A DNA stretch of 64,000 nucleotides from CAIVAT01 sp964525995 (GTDB lineage: Bacteria; Bacteroidota; Bacteroidia; Bacteroidales; FEN-979): assembly GCA_964525995.1 (NCBI GenBank), contig CAZGIM010000012.1:1-64000 (forward strand), written 5' to 3'. Under the pieces are notes generated by a model, which saw only the letters and a list, made by a program, of their open reading frames with translations, did not search any database and had not been told where the DNA came from. How positions within the stretch are numbered: the first letter of the stretch is position 1; each line of letters starts with the position of its first letter. The translations under genes were made by a program, and so were the position numbers. This document shows positions 46,484 through 56,007 of this stretch, piece by piece.

Positions 46484-48043
46484 TCAGATTGACTCAACCA
46501 TTTTCAAGAGCTGTTCTTTGGTAAAAGGTTTTGCCAGATAGTGTGTGCAACCATGTGCCAGTAATCGTGATCGGTCGCCATATTGGGTATAACCGGTTAT
46601 GGCAAGTACCGGTATTGATTGATATCCCGGAAGGTGGCGGATAAGTTTTACAGCCTCAATACCGCTCATCACCTGACCTAAGTTGATATCCATCATGATC
46701 AGGTCAAATGGGACCGATTCACAGAGGGCCAGAGCACGGGGGCCATCGGAGGCAATGATAATCTGGTATTTGTGGCGGAGAAAAAGCCTTACCAGTTCGG
46801 CGTTGGTTTCATTATCCTCCACCACCAGAATCCGCTTCTGCAATCGTTCGGTAACCGGAGTCTTCCCCGTTTCTTCATCCCGGAGGTGGGCCGGTTTTGC
46901 CTCCTGTTTTCCAGTCGGTGACTGGACCGGAAATTCGAGTGAAAAGGAGGAACCCCTTTCGGGAATACTTTCCACGTGAATGTTTCCGCCAATCAGATGC
47001 ATGATTTTACGCGCGATGGTAAGCCCCAGGCCGATACCCTCATAATGACGTGAAAATCCTTCGCTTACCTGCTTGAAAGCATCGAAGATCACGGTCAGGT
47101 CATTGGGGTTGATACCGATCCCGGTATCGGTCACGGTAATTCTAATGATCTTCCGGTCGTTGGCGGTTTCAACACTGGGTGTGATGGTGACTCCTCCTTC
47201 GCGGGTGTATTTGATGGCATTGTCGAGAACCGATGCAAAGGCCCGGGCGATCAATTCCTCGTCGGATGTAACAGGGATATGGCCTTCGTCGGAAGAAACC
47301 GTACAATCGAGCTTTTTATAGGTCAGGAATTCCCGGTGTTTCATGACAACCTGAGAGATCATCTGGTACAGGTCGAACTCGCGGTAGGTCGGATTGATGC
47401 CCGATTCCAACTGGGAAAGCCATACGATCGAGTCGAGGGTTTTCATCAGTCGCATTCCGCTTTTATGAATCCGGATGGCGCTTTGCCTGATATCGGGATC
47501 GTTGGTTGCATTCTGGATAACCTGGGCAAATCCAAGGATTCCGGTGAGCGGGGTCCGGAATTCGTGGCTCATATTGGAAAGCAGGGTGGTTTTGAGGTGG
47601 TCTGATTGTTCTGCTTTTTCTTTGGCCTGCTTTAATTCTTCGAGCGTCTGCCGCCGATGGTGCCGTATTGCAGCTTCCCTCAGTTCGCGGGTCACAGCGG
47701 GGCCGATTCTCACAATATGATCCTTCATGATGTAATCGTGAGCGCCCGATTTCATCATGCTCACCGCCACCTCCTCGCCAATGGTTCCGGATACCAGGAT
47801 GAAGGGGATATCGAGTCCCGACGTTTTATATATTTCAAGGGCATGTTCGCCGCTGAATTTAGGCAGTCTGAAATCACTGATGATGAGGTCATAACCGTGT
47901 GTGTTTAACATTTCGATCATTCCGTCGGCGGTTTCAACCCGGTCGGAATCGATATCGAAACCTTCTTTCTCCAAGTGGCGCAGGAGCAACGCGGCATCAT
48001 CATCATGATCTTCGATGAGCAGCAGGCGTAACTTTTCCATCAT
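46484..48043 (-). CDS. Receiver-histidine kinase-receiver hybrid
   Basis: A 519-residue cytoplasmic signalling protein, with no transmembrane segment. Receiver 1 at about 5-120 with Asp57 in DLIISDFRLPK, HisKA with His160 in LSNMSHEFRTPLTGI, ATPase domain with NAIKYT, DTGIGI and GIGLGLTI, and receiver 2 at about 400-519 with Asp452 in FDLIMMDINLG and the conserved Lys in YLAKPF. Its ATG overlaps the stop of the upstream receiver gene by 4 bp (ATGA at 48040-48043), so translation is coupled. It is third in the order membrane kinase, single receiver, hybrid, so it probably relays phosphate from the upstream kinase via the Rcp1-type receiver. No output domain is present; a DNA-binding partner is not in this window. 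Confidence 0.93.
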   Translation of the reverse strand: MMEKLRLLLIEDHDDDAALLLRHLEKEGFDIDSDRVETADGMIEMLNTHGYDLIISDFRLPKFSGEHALEIYKTSGLDIPFILVSGTIGEEVAVSMMKSGAHDYIMKDHIVRIGPAVTRELREAAIRHHRRQTLEELKQAKEKAEQSDHLKTTLLSNMSHEFRTPLTGILGFAQVIQNATNDPDIRQSAIRIHKSGMRLMKTLDSIVWLSQLESGINPTYREFDLYQMISQVVMKHREFLTYKKLDCTVSSDEGHIPVTSDEELIARAFASVLDNAIKYTREGGVTITPSVETANDRKIIRITVTDTGIGINPNDLTVIFDAFKQVSEGFSRHYEGIGLGLTIARKIMHLIGGNIHVESIPERGSSFSLEFPVQSPTGKQEAKPAHLRDEETGKTPVTERLQKRILVVEDNETNAELVRLFLRHKYQIIIASDGPRALALCESVPFDLIMMDINLGQVMSGIEAVKLIRHLPGYQSIPVLAITGYTQYGDRSRLLAHGCTHYLAKPFTKEQLLKMVESI

Positions 48044-48486
48044 GATTCAGGATTTGGTGGCAATTCATTGAGCAATAACCAATACATACCCAGTTGCTGG
48101 ACGGCCTTTGTGAATTTGTTGAAATCGACTGGTTTGCGGATATAGCTGTTGGCTCCTCCCAGGTAGCTGTTCACGAGATCCTGTTCCTCAAGCGAGGATG
48201 TAAGAATAATGACCGGCGTCAATCGGGTCGGAGGATAGCTTCTGATCTCTTTCAGAACCTCTAATCCGTCGAGTTTGGGCAACTTCAGATCCAGAAGGAT
48301 TATGGCGGGGAGCACATGACCATCGTTGTCGGTGAAATCACCAGTGCCTTTCAGGTAATCGACTGCCATGGCCCCGTCGCTGACGACGATGATGGGGTTG
48401 GTCAGATTGGCCTTTTGGAAGGCGCGCCGGGTCAATTCCACATCATCGGGATTGTCCTCGACCAGCAGTATTGTTTTTCGTTCCAT
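48040..48486 (-). CDS. Single-domain response regulator (Rcp1/CheY-like)
   Basis: A 148-residue stand-alone receiver. Acidic pair Glu10-Asp11 (LLVEDNPDD), phospho-acceptor Asp66 in AIILLDLKLPK, Thr/Ser in VIILTSSLEEQD, and Lys in SYIRKPVDF. The pattern VEDNPDDVELTRRAF and the C-terminal MYWLLLNELP are typical of the Rcp1 class that partners phytochrome-like PAS/HisKA kinases. It lies 41 nt downstream of such a kinase, and its stop overlaps the start of the receiver-kinase-receiver gene. It has no output domain. Confidence 0.94.
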   Translation of the reverse strand: MERKTILLVEDNPDDVELTRRAFQKANLTNPIIVVSDGAMAVDYLKGTGDFTDNDGHVLPAIILLDLKLPKLDGLEVLKEIRSYPPTRLTPVIILTSSLEEQDLVNSYLGGANSYIRKPVDFNKFTKAVQQLGMYWLLLNELPPNPES

Positions 48487-48527
48487 ATTTTGACTGATTT
48501 TGAGGATTTGCTCTTTTCATTTAGTAT

Positions 48528-51041
48528 TCAGGGAAGTCTGAAATAAAAGGAGGCGCCCTTTCCGGGTTCTCCTTCGGCTGAAATCGTACCCCCATGCCGT
48601 TGAATGATCCGATTGACAATGGTCAGACCGATTCCGGTACCCGGAAACTCCTGTGGGGTATGGAGTCGCTGGAAAACCCCGAACAATTTCCCGGCATATC
48701 GCATATCGAATCCGGCTCCATTATCGCGGACCACGATTTCGGTAGCTCCGTTGCGGATTACCGAATCGATAATTACTGTCGGGTCAGGGATCCCGGAACT
48801 GAATTTAAATGCATTTTGAATCAGATTATAGAGGGCGATCTTCATCAGTCCGTTGTCGGCCCTGACCGTAATTCCTTCTTTGATTTTCACCTTATGTTTT
48901 GAATATTCGGGAGTTTCGGCCAATTCATCGCATATTTGAACTGCAAGTTGTGAAATGTTAACCTCCTGCAGGTTCATCGGCTGCCGGGTTATTCTCGACA
49001 ACCGGAGAAGATCATCGATCAACTGCGCCATACGCTGGCTGGCGTTACGTATCCGCATCAGGTAATCTCTTCCTTTGTCGTCGATCTTTTCGGCCTGATC
49101 TTCCAGTAAAGCGAGGCTGAAGCCGTCGATGCTTCTCAATGGCGCCCGGAGGTCGTGTGAGACGGAATAGCTGAAGCTTTCAAGTTCCTTGTTTGCTGTT
49201 TCGAGCTGTTCGGTTCTCATTTTGACCCGTTCTTCGAGTTCCATGTTTAATCGTGACAGCTCCCGTTCATTTGCCCTGAGGGCTGTAACATCTTCACCGG
49301 AACTGATGGTGCCTGTAACCTTCCCGTTATCGTCCCTGATCAGGGCGTTGTGCCAATACATGATCAGTAGCTGGCCAGAGGCAGTGACCACGGTATTCTC
49401 GAAAAATTCAGGCCCTTCCACCTCCCCGCTCATCAGCTTTGCGAAGACCCCTCTGACCACTTCCCTCATTTCGTCGGTGATAAAGTTATCGAACCAGTTT
49501 TTTCCGGTGATCTCCTCCTGCCGGTATCCGAACAGTTCCGATCCTTTTTTATTGATAAGTTCAACATTTCCGGCATGATCTAAAACGATAATTACCGATC
49601 CGGCTATATTCAGGTAGTTTTGAGCCCGGTTACGTTCCTGGATCAGCATATGCTGGTATCGGGCTCGTTCAGAGAAGTCGCGGACAATTCCGTTAAAGTA
49701 TTTTTTCCCGCGGATGTAGATGACCTGTGCGCTGACTTCGACCGGGAATCTGGTCCCGTCCTTTTTAACGTGCATCGACTCATACAGGAATCCTTCTTCA
49801 GGAGGATCAACGGTAAGGTGTTGCCGGTAAGGGCCCTGTGCATGAGGGTCAATTATTTTTGAGGCATTGGATCCCACCAGTTCTTCCCGGGTATAGCCAT
49901 ACAGGCTCAGCGCCCTTTCGTTACAATCGGTAATGGTTCCCTTTTCATCCAGCAGCAGGATGACGTCGTTGGCGCGTTGCATGACCATCTCGTAATGCTG
50001 GGTGAGTACCAGGCGCTGTGATTCAAGTTTATAAAGGTTGCTGAAATAATCTTTTTTCCGCTGCAGAACTATCATAAACAGTACAAGAAATCCAAGCAGG
50101 ATCATGATCATAACGGCTGGCAGGGTCCTTATCCACCAATATGAAAGGGGTTCCAGCGCTTCATTCAGATCGGTTTTACTTACCATGAACCAGGGGGTCC
50201 CTGTTACAGGCCGGGTATAAGCTAACACTTCTACTCTGCGGTAATCAATTCCCACGGTAAATCCAGAGTAACCTTTTGCTGCCCGGGCCGCGGGAAGCAT
50301 TTCATTTTTAAGCGGCATTTTCAATTGTAAGGCGCTTCCCGGTAAATGACGAACTTCATTCAAATAGATCACACTATCGTTTTTCACCTCCACGAGCAGG
50401 GTCTCCGATGTCGGGCTATTGATGGGCCAGGATTGCATCAGTGGATAGATGAACCGGGAGGGATCCATGCGGAGCAGTAATATGGCTCTCAGCGTAGACG
50501 AATCACCGGGCACACGGTAAACCGGTGAATAAAAATCGATGTGGATCCTGTTATGGTGTCTGCAATAATAGAAACTGCTGAAGCGGGTGTCCGATGATCG
50601 AAACGAATTCAGAAGGATCTTCTTTGAATCGTCACTAAGCGAATCCCCGTCGGCCGAAACACTGATGAAAATTTTCCCTGTCGAATCTGTCAGCAAAATA
50701 TCTTCATAACCGTAATGCTCAATTAATGGTGCTATGTACCTGAGGATTTTCTGACGAAGTTCCTCACGCTCCGGATGATTGAGAAACCGGTTCAACTCCT
50801 CCTGGAAGTTTCCGGCGCTGTTCACAAAGGCCGCGTCGCTCCTACGCTCCTTTATCCAATTGCTGATCTCGTCGGTTTTGTATCTTGAAATACTCTCCAG
50901 GCGCTCAGCGGTCGTGCGGATCAAATTGGCACGCTGTACCTTCAGATTCAGGATTCCCAAGAAAATAACCAACAGGGAATACAGAATGAAAACGGTGATG
51001 TATTTCCAGTCCGGAAAATATTCGGGCAATTTGAATTTCAT
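48528..51041 (-). CDS. Membrane PAS-domain sensor histidine kinase
   Basis: About 837 residues from the ATG at 51041. An earlier in-frame TTG at 51071 overlaps the -7 box, so I chose the ATG. Residue numbers below use the ATG. Transmembrane helices at about 16-36 and 306-327 enclose an extracytoplasmic sensor (about 40-300, with YEDILLTDSTGKIFISV, as in Cache-like folds). Two PAS domains follow, about 345-465 (TDCNERALSLYGYTREEL) and 475-595 (LINKKGSELFGYRQEEITG), a coiled coil, then HisKA with His629 in SFSYSVSHDLRAPLRSI and the ATPase with NGAGFD and GTGIGLTI. The SYSVSHDLRAPL box is that of phytochrome-like kinases. It is first in a three-gene run with an Rcp1-type receiver and a hybrid kinase. 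The ligand is unknown. Confidence 0.93.
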   Translation of the reverse strand: MKFKLPEYFPDWKYITVFILYSLLVIFLGILNLKVQRANLIRTTAERLESISRYKTDEISNWIKERRSDAAFVNSAGNFQEELNRFLNHPEREELRQKILRYIAPLIEHYGYEDILLTDSTGKIFISVSADGDSLSDDSKKILLNSFRSSDTRFSSFYYCRHHNRIHIDFYSPVYRVPGDSSTLRAILLLRMDPSRFIYPLMQSWPINSPTSETLLVEVKNDSVIYLNEVRHLPGSALQLKMPLKNEMLPAARAAKGYSGFTVGIDYRRVEVLAYTRPVTGTPWFMVSKTDLNEALEPLSYWWIRTLPAVMIMILLGFLVLFMIVLQRKKDYFSNLYKLESQRLVLTQHYEMVMQRANDVILLLDEKGTITDCNERALSLYGYTREELVGSNASKIIDPHAQGPYRQHLTVDPPEEGFLYESMHVKKDGTRFPVEVSAQVIYIRGKKYFNGIVRDFSERARYQHMLIQERNRAQNYLNIAGSVIIVLDHAGNVELINKKGSELFGYRQEEITGKNWFDNFITDEMREVVRGVFAKLMSGEVEGPEFFENTVVTASGQLLIMYWHNALIRDDNGKVTGTISSGEDVTALRANERELSRLNMELEERVKMRTEQLETANKELESFSYSVSHDLRAPLRSIDGFSLALLEDQAEKIDDKGRDYLMRIRNASQRMAQLIDDLLRLSRITRQPMNLQEVNISQLAVQICDELAETPEYSKHKVKIKEGITVRADNGLMKIALYNLIQNAFKFSSGIPDPTVIIDSVIRNGATEIVVRDNGAGFDMRYAGKLFGVFQRLHTPQEFPGTGIGLTIVNRIIQRHGGTISAEGEPGKGASFYFRLP

Positions 51042-51060
51042 TTCGATCGGATCGGTTCCG

Positions 51061-51068
51061 TAAATATA
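51061..51068 (-). promoter_or_regulatory. Possible -7 box TATATTTA for the kinase operon
   Basis: 7 of 8 matches to TAnnTTTG on the minus strand, 19 nt before the ATG at 51041. A TTTG lies 15 bp upstream, slightly closer than usual. It argues against translation from the TTG at 51071. Confidence 0.35.
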
Positions 51069-51189
51069 CAATCATTCGAGGCACAAATCAACCGACAAAA
51101 AAAATAAAATGTAATATGTCAATATGATTATGTGCGGCGGATAATTGCAAATACGTTGATGTTACTTATTGCCACTTCCGGGATACCCA

Positions 51190-54100
51190 TCACTTTGTGG
51201 CGACAAGCAGTGGCCTGACAAAATGTTCCTGACTGGTCCGAATGGTAACGAAGTAGATTCCGGGTGATACTCCGGTGATATCGATCTGAATGTCGCGTTT
51301 CGGAACGGATTGCCCAATGGTTTGTCGGTATACTGTGATTCCCCGGGCATCCCTGACTTCGATCTCACAGGTTTCATCAACCTGGCCGGCCAACGACACG
51401 GTGAAGATTCCACTTGTCGGAACCGGGTAGATCCGGATCCTTTGATCGGTTGGTTCATCCATTCCGGGCAAGGTTATGTAAATGTTGTTGGAGGTATCGG
51501 AGCTGCATCCGTTTATATTAACCACATCCCAATACCAGCCGATAGCGGTGACGGTATAATTCTGCCCGGTGGCTCCCGGGATCAGTGATCCGTTGAAAAA
51601 CCACTGGTTTCCGTCGGTTGCATTGCTTGAAAGCACCGGCCCGGATAGCGTGATCACGGGAGCAGGAGGTATCGGATTCAGGGATACGGCCAGCGTTGCA
51701 ACAGGTCCGTCGCCGCAGCTGTTGCTTCCGTAAACGGTAACATTTCCGGACGTTGCGGTGGGTCCGAAATCAACGGTGATGGCATTGGTGTTGGCCCCGT
51801 TGACGATGAAGGCACCGGCAGGTACGGTCCATTGGTAAGTTGTAACCTCCGGGATCGGGTTTATTGAATAGATGATCCCGGAAGCGTATTCGCACACCTG
51901 ATCGGGACCTGCGATGGCTCCCGGATCGGAAGGCAACGGGGTCACCGTAACCGCGAAGGAAGGTGATGCCGGTCCTGATCCACACAGGTTGTTGCCTTGT
52001 ACCGTGATTACTCCGGAAGAAGCATTTCCGGCAAAGCTGACGGTAATCGCGTTGGTATTATAACCACCTGTGATGGTGGCTCCCACGGGAAGCGTCCAAA
52101 CGTAGGAAATAGCGTTGGTGACGGGAGCTACCGAAAATACCACACCGGTTGTACCGCCGCAGACTGCTGCTGTTCCTGTGATGGTTCCTGCTGCCGATGG
52201 AAGGGGTTCAACGGTGACACTGAAGGTCGTCGGGGAGGCGGCCATACATCCGGCCGTACCGGTGTAGTTAACCGACACCCACTGTGACCCGGAGGTATTC
52301 CATGCAACCTGTATTTGGTTAGTCCCTGTCCCAATTACGATGGAGCCGCCCGACGACACACTCCAGGTATAGGAGGTCATTCCCGACTCGGTGGTATACG
52401 TGGCATTCGCACCGCCCTGGCATGCCGAAGTGGTTCCCGAAATTGTCGGAACCGGCGGAGGACCCACAGTGACCGGCAGTGTGGAAGGGGCGCCAGTGGA
52501 ACAGAAATTTGTTCCGTAAACCGCAACATTACCGCTTGAGGTACCGAAATTTACCACGATGCTGGTGGTATTCTGTCCGCTCACAATGGTAGCGCCAGCA
52601 GGAACAGACCATGTATAGCCGGTGGCGTTTGTGATTGGCGCTACAGTATAGGTCTTTCCTGTAGCTCCGTTACAAACGTTCGCGGAACCCGTAATCGGTC
52701 CGGCGGCAGCTATGGTCGGGCAGCCGGGTGTAAAGGTCTTATCGGCCCCGTAAAAAGTACCGGCTGTGCTTACTCCGACACAGCGGTAGTGATAGGTAAT
52801 ATTGGAAGTGAGTCCGGAAAGGTTGGCTGTGACGGCAACGGGCGAGTACCCGGTCACTGTGGGTGGGTTTGCAGCCAGGGAATTGCCGTAACTCGTATTC
52901 AGGCCCCAGTCGAAGGTTACCGTGGTCGGATAGAGGTTGGCGGTTACCGATCCGTTGAGGGTGGCGCTGGTCAGTAAGATATTGGAGGCGGCATTGGTCA
53001 CCACGACGGGATTCACGATGATCTGTCCACTGATGGTGATCATCAGGGAATCCTTTACGGTTAAATCCTGCACCGAAACCGCTTTGGCATATACGGTTCC
53101 GTTACCGGTGGCAGTTACCAGTCCGGCCGTGCTGATCGTGGCATTACCTGTTCCGGAAACCAGACTCCAGGTCACATTCTGATTGGCTGAAGCCGGGAAT
53201 ACGGTTGCGACCACCTGCAACGTACCTCCGCTTGTGGTGATCGTGGGAGGCGCGCCTCCCTGGGTGGTGACCACCAGACCGATCAGTCCTCCGACTGATA
53301 TACCCTGGGCATAACCCATGTATGAGCCGGTGCGGTTTTCGGTCCAGATGCCTGCGCAACGGTTAGGGCCGTCGGGGGTGAAACCGAACCGCATCTTGGG
53401 AGTTCCCGGAGGAGCTGAGGTTGAACTAAGTTCCACCTGATTACCGGTCCAGACAAAATTTCCGTTGGCATCGAGCCGGGTTGCATAGATTTTATCGTTG
53501 GCGTCGTAAAACAAAAACATCGGGTTATCGCTGACCAGTGCAACCTTACCTGCATGTTGATAACTGTTCGGGCCAATGGCATAAACCACCTTGGCATTGT
53601 CGGTAAACTGCCGGGCTCCGGTCGTTTTCAGGTATTTCTGTACATAAACTCCGTACTGGGTCTGGTTATAATCGCTGAAGTTACATACCGACCAAACGTA
53701 ATTGGAGGTGGCCGACAAATTGATCGATGTAAAACCCTGATAATCGTCGTAAGTATTCACATTCGTGTTGAAGGCCGAACCGTTCATTCCCCAGGGGATG
53801 GTACCTCCCGGTTCGATTCGTTGGAGGAAGGAGTTGAATCTGAAACCGTTTGAGCTGTAATATCCGACGTAGGTAACATCGCCATCGGCGGCGATAGAAT
53901 AATAACGGGCTGCGCTGGTAGTCTGATTGCAGATCTGAAGCGGGGCATAGACGGCGGTTCCGTTCGGATTGAACATTTGCGCATAGAGTGTGGTCGACAC
54001 GCCGTAACCCATCTTCTGATACACCATGGTAAATTTACCTGCCAGGTTACCGATCAACTGACCGCGGGTGGTGGTGGATGTACCTACTGTGACTACAACA

Positions 54101-54666
54101 GGGGCGGTCCATGCCAGTGATCCGCTGTTGGTTATCTTTTGGATGTTCAGGGTGTTTCCGTTATCGGAATTCCAGGTAACAACAATCTCGCCTGTTGAAA
54201 GCAAGGCGGGATAGGGAACCATACCGCTGCCGAGGATGATACCTCCCGCGCCCCAGAGTTGCGCTCCGGTTTGGGAGATTTTATGAACTACGGCGTTCAT
54301 GATTCCGGTTCCTTCATGTTGAAATCCGATGACCAGGTTGTTGGAGGCGTCGACACAGACATTAAAAACAAAAGTCGCCGATCCCGATGCCAGGTTGCTC
54401 ACCAGTACGCCATCGGCTCCAAGGAGCTTATAGCCGTCGGCATCAATGAGTTGGGCCCGCATGTCGTAATTGCCGGAATTCTCGTGGTAATATGCGATCC
54501 ATGTCTTTCCGTCGGATGTGGGAACCGACTGCAAATCGGCGGTTGGCAATCCCGAAATCAGCATGTTCACATTGGTATTGGTATTCCACTGAGCTGACGC
54601 CAGGCCTGAACAGAGCAACATCAGGAGTCCTGCAAGACTCCATAAAAATGTCAATTTTGTTTTCAT
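51190..54666 (-). CDS. T9SS secreted protein with Ig-like, FN3-like and PKD-like domains
   Basis: About 1,158 residues from the ATG at 54666; an upstream in-frame TTG at 54720 precedes the signal peptide and is unlikely. Signal peptide about 1-27 (ending LASAQ). About 30-430 is a repetitive beta domain (propeller-like, with AQLIDADGYKLL and KISQTGAQLW). Then a bacterial Ig-like (BIG2) unit (VVATVFPASANQNVTWSL), an FN3-like unit (TSATLNGSVTANLYPTTVTF), a PKD-like unit, a canonical 84-residue PKD-like unit of the same kind as in the giant proteins (TISGTTSACQG ... TTESGMTSYTWSV), and two more PKD-like units. The T9SS type A domain is at the C-terminus (RIYPVPTSGIFTVSL ... PGIYFVTI). Surface adhesin or structural protein; it follows the GAPDH operon on the same strand with a 64-bp gap. 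Confidence 0.88.
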   Translation of the reverse strand: MKTKLTFLWSLAGLLMLLCSGLASAQWNTNTNVNMLISGLPTADLQSVPTSDGKTWIAYYHENSGNYDMRAQLIDADGYKLLGADGVLVSNLASGSATFVFNVCVDASNNLVIGFQHEGTGIMNAVVHKISQTGAQLWGAGGIILGSGMVPYPALLSTGEIVVTWNSDNGNTLNIQKITNSGSLAWTAPVVVTVGTSTTTRGQLIGNLAGKFTMVYQKMGYGVSTTLYAQMFNPNGTAVYAPLQICNQTTSAARYYSIAADGDVTYVGYYSSNGFRFNSFLQRIEPGGTIPWGMNGSAFNTNVNTYDDYQGFTSINLSATSNYVWSVCNFSDYNQTQYGVYVQKYLKTTGARQFTDNAKVVYAIGPNSYQHAGKVALVSDNPMFLFYDANDKIYATRLDANGNFVWTGNQVELSSTSAPPGTPKMRFGFTPDGPNRCAGIWTENRTGSYMGYAQGISVGGLIGLVVTTQGGAPPTITTSGGTLQVVATVFPASANQNVTWSLVSGTGNATISTAGLVTATGNGTVYAKAVSVQDLTVKDSLMITISGQIIVNPVVVTNAASNILLTSATLNGSVTANLYPTTVTFDWGLNTSYGNSLAANPPTVTGYSPVAVTANLSGLTSNITYHYRCVGVSTAGTFYGADKTFTPGCPTIAAAGPITGSANVCNGATGKTYTVAPITNATGYTWSVPAGATIVSGQNTTSIVVNFGTSSGNVAVYGTNFCSTGAPSTLPVTVGPPPVPTISGTTSACQGGANATYTTESGMTSYTWSVSSGGSIVIGTGTNQIQVAWNTSGSQWVSVNYTGTAGCMAASPTTFSVTVEPLPSAAGTITGTAAVCGGTTGVVFSVAPVTNAISYVWTLPVGATITGGYNTNAITVSFAGNASSGVITVQGNNLCGSGPASPSFAVTVTPLPSDPGAIAGPDQVCEYASGIIYSINPIPEVTTYQWTVPAGAFIVNGANTNAITVDFGPTATSGNVTVYGSNSCGDGPVATLAVSLNPIPPAPVITLSGPVLSSNATDGNQWFFNGSLIPGATGQNYTVTAIGWYWDVVNINGCSSDTSNNIYITLPGMDEPTDQRIRIYPVPTSGIFTVSLAGQVDETCEIEVRDARGITVYRQTIGQSVPKRDIQIDITGVSPGIYFVTIRTSQEHFVRPLLVATK

Positions 54667-54730
54667 TGTTTTGGGTTTTGGGATTACAAAATATTTACCG
54701 GCCCCGTCACACGTCAGCAAATCCTCCGGG

Positions 54731-55984
54731 TCAACGGGTCGTGGTTTCTATATGTTCAGTCAGCTTTCCCAGGCACCGTACATAGCTTCCGAATTCGTTG
54801 TCGTACCATCCGAAGATCTTGGCATGGGTTACCGGAAGGTTAACGTCACGGTCTTCTTTAATTCCCAGGGAGTGAAGCAATGCGGCAGGCAACGGAAGAA
54901 ATCCGGTCCGGGTATGGGTTTCGTGTCCTTCGATGACCACTGCGGCGGGAAATCCCATCAGGTCAGACGATACATTCTGTTTTTCGCTGAAGTGAAGCAA
55001 TCCCTGCTGGGATCCCCGGGTAGCACGGCGGTATAGGTCGTTGATGTATGCGCCACTGATTATCGGTTCACCGCGCTCATCCACCCGCGAATCGAAGGTA
55101 ATATTGAGGGAAATCAGGGAAACGGTATTGGTCGGGATGCGCACCGAATCGGCCATGAATCCGATGTTTGCTATTTGCGGCAGCACCATTTCCAGCGCTT
55201 TTCCCGCTCCTGTGGAAGATAAAATGATGTTGTTGAATACCGACCTGTTTTTCCTCAGATCGGAAGTTCCGGTTGAGGGAACCGCATCTAGCACACTCTG
55301 GGTGTTGGTTGCAGCATGAACCGTCGACATGGATGCGGTGAGGATTCGCTTGGTTTCTACGTCTTCGAGCAGGGGTTTCATCATATGGGCCAGCCCTGTG
55401 GTGGTACAGCTTGCCGCTGAAACCACATGGTGCAGGTGCGGCCGGAAGTCGAGGTGGTTAATGCCATAAATCAGGGTTGGATATTCGCCGGAATCCTTGT
55501 AGGATTTATCTTTGATCTTAAACGGGGCGCTGGCGATCACATTTCGCGCGCCGGCTTCGAGGTGGCCCCGGAGGCTTCCTTTTGGATCATCGGCCGGAAT
55601 GGTCGGATCCAGAAATTTTCCCGTGCAATCGACTACCGTTTGAACGCCTTCGCGGGCCCATCCGATATTGCGGGGCAACCGTTCTTTTCTTAAAATTTTT
55701 ACCGGGAATCCATCCACATCCAGCATACCATCAGAGGCATCAATCACTGTAATCGGGCATTTCTTTCCGGAAAATCCGTGAAGGAAATGATCGAGTGTGC
55801 CATAGGTTGAGTCCGTACTGATGGTATGAATCACATCATCGAGGCTTTTACCGACTTCCCGGCCTACGTTGATCACGATACCTTCGAAGCAGCGCGACTG
55901 CAGATGGTACCATAATGTCAGTTTTCCGATGCGACCCAAACCGTTGATGCCCAACAGTTTTTTCTCTTTTAGTGAAATTTCCAT
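54731..55984 (-). CDS. Divergent glyceraldehyde-3-phosphate dehydrogenase-like protein
   Basis: A 417-residue cytoplasmic dehydrogenase of the GAPDH superfamily, about 80 residues longer than usual. The Rossmann motif is GINGLGRIGKLTLW (12-25). The catalytic Cys193 lies in SAASCTTTGLAH and His223 in STVHAATNTQS, both conserved. The usual CTTNC is CTTTG here. After the second beta-strand the canonical Asn-Asp (NAD ribose contact) reads IVINVGRE, with Gly-Arg in place of the acidic residue, which may favour NADP. The C-terminus keeps GWYDNEFGSY. It is the third gene of a run beginning with a canonical GAPDH and separated from the PPDK-like gene by 23 bp. It could be a biosynthetic or NADP-linked GAPDH, or act on a different aldehyde phosphate. 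Confidence 0.85.
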   Translation of the reverse strand: MEISLKEKKLLGINGLGRIGKLTLWYHLQSRCFEGIVINVGREVGKSLDDVIHTISTDSTYGTLDHFLHGFSGKKCPITVIDASDGMLDVDGFPVKILRKERLPRNIGWAREGVQTVVDCTGKFLDPTIPADDPKGSLRGHLEAGARNVIASAPFKIKDKSYKDSGEYPTLIYGINHLDFRPHLHHVVSAASCTTTGLAHMMKPLLEDVETKRILTASMSTVHAATNTQSVLDAVPSTGTSDLRKNRSVFNNIILSSTGAGKALEMVLPQIANIGFMADSVRIPTNTVSLISLNITFDSRVDERGEPIISGAYINDLYRRATRGSQQGLLHFSEKQNVSSDLMGFPAAVVIEGHETHTRTGFLPLPAALLHSLGIKEDRDVNLPVTHAKIFGWYDNEFGSYVRCLGKLTEHIETTTR

Positions 55985-56007
55985 GATATCGATTGTTTTG
56001 GTTAGGT

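Noticed and set aside
46683..46979. 98-codon plus-strand frame opposite the hybrid kinase
   Set aside because: Antisense to the second receiver and ATPase domains; codon pattern is the complement of the real frame.
53554..53853. 99-codon plus-strand frame inside the 1,158-residue T9SS gene
   Set aside because: Shadow of a strongly supported coding region; no domain, signal or promoter.
54667..54720. Longer start (TTG at 54720) for the PKD-like T9SS gene
   Set aside because: The extra 18 residues precede a perfect signal peptide starting at the ATG at 54666.
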